DNA from: Sphingomonas alba
GTDB taxonomy: Bacteria; Pseudomonadota; Alphaproteobacteria; Sphingomonadales; Sphingomonadaceae
Direction of reading: 5' to 3'
DNA length: 64,000 nt
Assembly: GCF_023516555.1 (NCBI RefSeq)
Contig: NZ_JAMGBD010000002.1
Span: forward strand, 186,001 to 250,000
Shown: positions 60,709-64,000 of the stretch, piece by piece
Layout of the letters: every line of letters begins with the position of its first letter
How positions within the stretch are numbered: position 1 is the stretch's first letter
Notes under the pieces: generated by a model
Seen by the model: the letters and a program-made list of their open reading frames with translations, nothing else
Database searches by the model: none
Told to the model about the DNA's origin: nothing
Program-made: the position numbers and the translations under genes

Positions 60709-61476
60709 ATGAGCCTTGCCGGTAAAGTCGCCCTCGTCACCGGTTCCACCTCCGGTATTGGCCTCGCGATCGCCCGCGCGCTGACTGCCGACGGCGCGAA
60801 GGTCATGCTCAACGGCTTCGGCGACCAGTCCGAAATCGACAAGCTGAAGGCCGAGCTCGGCGCCGGTCACGACGGTGCCGACATGGGTGATGCCGCCGCG
60901 ATCGAACGGATGATCGCGCACTGCACCGAAGAACTCGGCGCACCCGACATTCTCGTCAACAACGCCGGTATCCAGCATGTCTCGCCAGTCGAGGATTTCC
61001 CGGTCGACAAGTGGAATGCCATCCTGGCGATCAACCTCTCCGCCGTTTTCCACACCACCCGCCTCGCTTTGCCGGCCATGAAGGCGAAGAATTGGGGCCG
61101 CATCATCAACACCGCGAGCGCCCACAGCCTGATCGCCTCGCCGAACAAGTCCGCCTACGTCGCCGCCAAGCATGGCGTCGCCGGCTTCACCAAGACGGTC
61201 GCGCTCGAAGCCGCGAAGGACGGCATCACCGTCAATTGCATCTCGCCCGGCTATGTCTGGACGCCGCTCGTCGAGAACCAGATCCCCGACACGATGAAGG
61301 CGCGCGGCCTCACCCGCGAGCAGGTGATGAACGACGTCCTCCTCGCCGCCCAGCCGACCAAGCGGTTCGTCACGCCGGAGGAAGTCGCGAGCCTCGCACT
61401 TTATCTCTGCTCCGACGGAGCTGCGTCGATCACCGGAGCGAACTTGTCGATGGACGGGGGCTGGACGGCAGCTTGA
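60709..61476 (+). CDS. 3-hydroxybutyrate dehydrogenase
   Basis: 255 residues, short-chain dehydrogenase. Seen: ALVTGSTSGIGLAIA (NAD site), LVNNAGIQHVSPVEDFP, catalytic Ser-Tyr-Lys in NTASAHSLIASPNKSAYVAAK, and the bdh-specific CISPGYVWTPLVENQIPD and AAQPTKRFVTPEEVASL. It interconverts acetoacetate and 3-hydroxybutyrate, a PHA-degradation step, so complements the phaC at 18 kb. Confidence 0.93.
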   Translation: MSLAGKVALVTGSTSGIGLAIARALTADGAKVMLNGFGDQSEIDKLKAELGAGHDGADMGDAAAIERMIAHCTEELGAPDILVNNAGIQHVSPVEDFPVDKWNAILAINLSAVFHTTRLALPAMKAKNWGRIINTASAHSLIASPNKSAYVAAKHGVAGFTKTVALEAAKDGITVNCISPGYVWTPLVENQIPDTMKARGLTREQVMNDVLLAAQPTKRFVTPEEVASLALYLCSDGAASITGANLSMDGGWTAA

Positions 61477-61599
61477 GCCATCGAGCGCAGCGACGCCGGC
61501 GCGAAGCGCCGCCGGAGTAGTGCGAGAGATGGCGGATGCCGGCCAGCCTGCCGCGCCAACGGACAGGTCTGACGTCACGAATTTAGTTCGTGACGGCAT
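61477..61599 (+). repeat. structured intergenic element, copy 2
   Basis: Homologue of 58409-58545. Closing stem GTCACGAA (61574-61581) and TTCGTGAC (61587-61594) with a 5-base loop, then GGC. Compared with copy 1, one G-C stem pair became A-T with both sides changed. It begins at the stop of the dehydrogenase gene and ends 35 bp before the next start. Confidence 0.7.
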
Positions 61600-61633
61600 T
61601 GCGCGGACAAATTGCCGCGCTACGCTCCGCCCC

Positions 61634-62239
61634 GTGAATCGCGCCTCGGCTCTCATCGCCTGCCTCGCACTCGCTGCCTGCGCGCCGAAGCCGATCGTTG
61701 CGACGCACACCGCCGACTGGCGCGCTGTCGTCACTGCGGCCGACCGCACCAAATTACATGACTGGCGGCAGGCCTTCATCGAGGCATTGGCACAAGCGCG
61801 CACGACCAACGCGGCCGATGTCGCAAAGGAAGGCGCCCTGCTCGACCCGGATGCAGCGCTCGGCGGGCCGATTCCCAACGGAATGTACAGATGCCGCGTC
61901 ATCAAGCTCGGCGCCAAGACGCCGGGAATGCTCAACTACGTGAGCTATCCCGCCTTTTCCTGCCGGGTGCAGGCCGAGCATGGCATCCAGGGCTTCGCCA
62001 AGCTGACCGGCTCGCAGCGCCCCGTCGGCCTCATCTTCCCCGGCGACCAACTGCGCCAGGTCTTCCTCGGCACCATCACCCTCGGCGATGAGGTTCGTGC
62101 CATGCAATATGGCAATGACCCCGACCGGGACGTCGCCGCCTTCGTCGAGCGCATCGGCGACGCGCGTTGGCGGATGGTCATTCCGCGACCAGCTTTTGAA
62201 TCCAGGACGGACGTGATCGAGCTCGTTCCCGCCACTTGA
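61634..62239 (+). CDS. DUF4893 lipoprotein
   Basis: 201 residues from GTG 61634, chosen because a signal sequence with lipobox (ALIACLALAAC-APK) follows. The mature part fits DUF4893: DWRQAFIEALAQARTTNAA, GMYRCRVIKLG, YPAFSCRVQAEHGIQGFAKL. Periplasmic lipoprotein of unknown role, usual in sphingomonads. Confidence 0.8.
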   Translation: MNRASALIACLALAACAPKPIVATHTADWRAVVTAADRTKLHDWRQAFIEALAQARTTNAADVAKEGALLDPDAALGGPIPNGMYRCRVIKLGAKTPGMLNYVSYPAFSCRVQAEHGIQGFAKLTGSQRPVGLIFPGDQLRQVFLGTITLGDEVRAMQYGNDPDRDVAAFVERIGDARWRMVIPRPAFESRTDVIELVPAT

Positions 62240-62272
62240 GGGGGAAAACGCAAACATGATAATCGATCATTG

Positions 62273-62446
62273 ATGAACAGGGCTCAGCAGCAGCTGGTCT
62301 GGTCCGGCGCCGTCTTCATGGCGCTGCTCGGCGTCGCCGCCCTCAAGGAAGCAAGCAGGCCCGGCCTTCATTGCAAGCAGGACATCGTCGGCTGGGTCGA
62401 TGGGCGCGGCCGCTGGGTCCAGGCCAACAGCGGCCATTGCAAATAA
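62273..62446 (+). CDS. small hypothetical protein, 57 residues
   Basis: MNRAQQQLVWSGAVFMALLG opens one hydrophobic segment (about residues 8-24); the rest is soluble with two cysteines (LHCKQDIVGWVDGRGRWVQ, NSGHCK) at positions about 38 and 56. Codons fit the genome. Ends 3 bp before the convergent reductase stop. It may be a small secreted or membrane protein; no family recognised. Confidence 0.5.
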   Translation: MNRAQQQLVWSGAVFMALLGVAALKEASRPGLHCKQDIVGWVDGRGRWVQANSGHCK

Positions 62447-62449
62447 GGC

Positions 62450-63424
62450 TCAGGCGCTCGCCTCGCTGATCCGCGCCAACTGATCTTCCGACAGTTCCAA
62501 AGTCATCGACGCGATCAACTCGTCCGCCTGCTCGACGCTCGTGGCACTGGCGATTGGCGCGGTGATCGTCGGCTGCGCCGCCGTCCAGGCGAGCGCGACA
62601 CTGGCCAGCGCCGCGCCGGTCTCTGCCGCGACCTCCTCGAGCGCCGCCAGCACCTTTGGCCCCTTGCCATCCAGATATTGCTCCGATCGGCCGCCGCGCA
62701 CGCTTTTCTTGAGATCGTCCTTCGACCGGTACTTGCCGGTCAAAAAGCCATTGGCGAGGCTGTAGAACGGGAAGACGCCGAGGCCTTCCTTGATGGCGAC
62801 ATCGCGCAGCGCGCCCTCATATTTCCCGCGCTCCATCATATTGTACCAGGGCTGGAAGGCGCTGACCGCCGGGAAGCCGTCGACGCGGGCGATGATGCAG
62901 GCCTCGGCGAAGCGATCCGGCTCGAAATTGCTGAGGCCGATCGCCTTGATCTTGCCCGCCTTCGCGAGGTCGTCGAAGGTCTTCAGGCTTTCGGCCAGCG
63001 GGACCTTCAGATCGTCCTTGTGCTGGTAATAGACGTCGATCGTGTCGATCCCGAGCCGCTCGAGCGAGGCGTCGCAGGACTTGACGATGACCGCCGGGTC
63101 GAGCGCCGGCACATATTCGCCGTCGACCATCTTGCCGTCGTAATAGCCGACCTTGGTGGCGATCACGACCTTCTGCCGCTTCGACGGATCGCGCTTCAGC
63201 CAGTGGCCGATAATGGTCTCGCTCTCGCCGCCTTGGTGACCCGGCACCCAGGCCGAATAGACGTCGGCGGTGTCGATCATGTTGCCGCCGGCATCGACGA
63301 AGGCGTCCAGGATGCGGAAACTGGTCGCTTCGTCCGCGGTCCAGCCAAAGACATTGCCGCCGAGCGCCAGCGGCGCGACCTTCAATTTGCTCGTCCCGAT
63401 GGGGCGCTTTTCGATATTTGCCAT
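62450..63424 (-). CDS. aldo/keto reductase
   Basis: 324 residues, (beta/alpha)8 barrel. Catalytic Asp in MIDTADVYSAW, lysine in VVIATKVGYYDG, histidine in DVYYQHKDDLKVPL; NADPH-binding C-terminal SATSVEQADELI. Related to YajO/AKR proteins reducing aldehydes. Divergent from prsK over a 58-bp gap. Confidence 0.92.
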   Translation of the reverse strand: MANIEKRPIGTSKLKVAPLALGGNVFGWTADEATSFRILDAFVDAGGNMIDTADVYSAWVPGHQGGESETIIGHWLKRDPSKRQKVVIATKVGYYDGKMVDGEYVPALDPAVIVKSCDASLERLGIDTIDVYYQHKDDLKVPLAESLKTFDDLAKAGKIKAIGLSNFEPDRFAEACIIARVDGFPAVSAFQPWYNMMERGKYEGALRDVAIKEGLGVFPFYSLANGFLTGKYRSKDDLKKSVRGGRSEQYLDGKGPKVLAALEEVAAETGAALASVALAWTAAQPTITAPIASATSVEQADELIASMTLELSEDQLARISEASA

Positions 63425-63482
63425 GCACGCATTCTAGCGTCTCATTTAGGCTTTGTTTGTAAATTTATCCGACACTCTGGCC

Positions 63483-64000
63483 ATGTCGGCGGATTTGACA
63501 CTGACGAACTTCTGGAGCCACGCGATGGCGGCGGCCCTGTTCCTGTCGCTCATCATGTGGCGGGTGAAGATCGGCGTGCGCCATCCTGCGCAGCGATTGA
63601 TGCTTGCAGGCTTTGCGCTCACCGCCTGCTGGGCGTGGCTGACGGCCATCGCTCCTGCGAGCCAGATTCCCGCGCTCGCCGAGACCGTCCGCAACCTCAT
63701 CTGGGTCAGTGTCCTCTACCGCCTGTCGAGCGGTGCGGACGGCGAGCGGCAGCATGGCGTGCGCTGGGTCTACGGCGCGATCGGCGCCGTGCTCGGCATG
63801 CAACTGGTCGCCGACATGATGCCGATCCTACTGGGCGCGGATGCCGGCGCTTCGGTCGTCGAGACTGCTACGATCCTCCGCATCACGGCCGCCGCCGGGT
63901 CCCTCGTGCTGGTCCACAACGTCTATGGCCAGGCCGCGCCGGAAAGCCGCGCAGCCATTGGCATGGCGATGCTCGCGCTGGTCGTCACTTGGGGATACGA
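63483..64000 (+). CDS. prsK: PrsK-type membrane histidine kinase, N-terminal part (cut by window end)
   Basis: The frame from ATG 63483 (MSADLTLTNFWSHAMAAALF) runs off the window with 172 residues visible. It shows regularly spaced transmembrane helices (AAALFLSLIMW, MLAGFALTACWAWLTA, YGAIGAVLGMQLVADM, AAGSLVLVHNVYG, AMLALVVTWGYD). The order of helices and the segment LVHNVYGQAAPESR resemble the N-terminal domain of PrsK, the kinase of the XrtA/PEP-CTERM exopolysaccharide system; the assignment rests on this part only. The kinase core lies outside. Confidence 0.65.
   Translation, partial: MSADLTLTNFWSHAMAAALFLSLIMWRVKIGVRHPAQRLMLAGFALTACWAWLTAIAPASQIPALAETVRNLIWVSVLYRLSSGADGERQHGVRWVYGAIGAVLGMQLVADMMPILLGADAGASVVETATILRITAAAGSLVLVHNVYGQAAPESRAAIGMAMLALVVTWGY

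Noticed and set aside
63446-63700. Open frame (84 codons) on the - strand between the aldo/keto reductase and the end
   Set aside because: It overlaps the start of the PrsK-like gene, which has coherent membrane helices in the + frame.
1-64000. CRISPR array, prophage, insertion sequence or rRNA genes
   Set aside because: No regularly spaced repeats, integrase, transposase, capsid genes or rRNA sequence were seen in the window.

Overview
The window is about 64 kb of GC-rich chromosomal DNA from an alphaproteobacterium, most likely of the order Sphingomonadales (Sphingomonas/Sphingomicrobium type). The evidence is the gene content and order: fur-plsC-miaB-phoH-ybeY-corC-lnt-metK-trmB and rimP-nusA-ylxR-infB-rbfA...truB-rpsO-pnp, a MucR-type zinc-finger regulator, a Fur without cysteine zinc motifs, a PrsK-type kinase, an EcfG-type stress promoter, and abundant small palindromic intergenic repeats of the kind common in sphingomonads. 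Genus and species cannot be fixed from the sequence alone. I see no insertion sequence, prophage, CRISPR array or rRNA operon. One tRNA is present, tRNA-Ala(CGC).

Layout. 0-1 kb: end of an arginine-succinyltransferase-pathway aldehyde dehydrogenase (astD). 1-13 kb: L,D-transpeptidase, an outer-membrane barrel with a polyproline tail, dnaB, dcd-kynU, an FMN reductase, a diheme cytochrome c, rnr and a secreted M28 peptidase. 13-15 kb: FkbM methyltransferase and a secreted SnoaL-like protein. 14.9-22.6 kb: a valine-catabolism operon (mmsA, isobutyryl-CoA dehydrogenase type, 3-hydroxyisobutyryl-CoA hydrolase type, enoyl-CoA hydratase, mmsB) with a class I PHA synthase translationally coupled inside it. 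22.6-25.5 kb: cytochrome c'/b561 pair, nfu, tsaB-rimI. 25.6-35 kb: mucR, fur, and the tRNA-modification/envelope/metK block. 35-40.2 kb: PQQ-type sugar dehydrogenase lipoprotein, a type III polyketide synthase with an isoprenylcysteine-methyltransferase-like partner, a PadR regulator and an aspartyl protease with a PDZ domain. 40.3-52.2 kb: the nus/infB/pnp translation-transcription operon, interrupted by four unrelated genes. 52.8-56 kb: heme oxygenase and an HWE-kinase bacteriophytochrome with a receiver domain, then tRNA-Ala. 56-64 kb: an apparently stress-regulated DUF2171 protein, oxidoreductases, small orphan genes, a zinc metallopeptidase, 3-hydroxybutyrate dehydrogenase, an aldo/keto reductase and the start of prsK.

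How the parts fit. The valine genes lead to propionyl-CoA and 3-hydroxyacyl intermediates next to PHA synthase, with a 3-hydroxybutyrate dehydrogenase 40 kb away for PHA-monomer use. The red-light receptor (bphO-bphP) and a near-perfect EcfG promoter in front of the DUF2171 gene point to light and general-stress signalling.

The most unusual signals are in the DNA and RNA rather than in new enzyme families. A 117-bp inverted-repeat element is inserted in frame inside truB and adds 39 residues. Two pairs of intergenic elements show compensatory changes in their stems (52.5-52.7 kb, and 58.4/61.5 kb). There is a perfect FNR/FixK-type box before mucR, an operator-like dyad before metK, and a palindrome before bphO.
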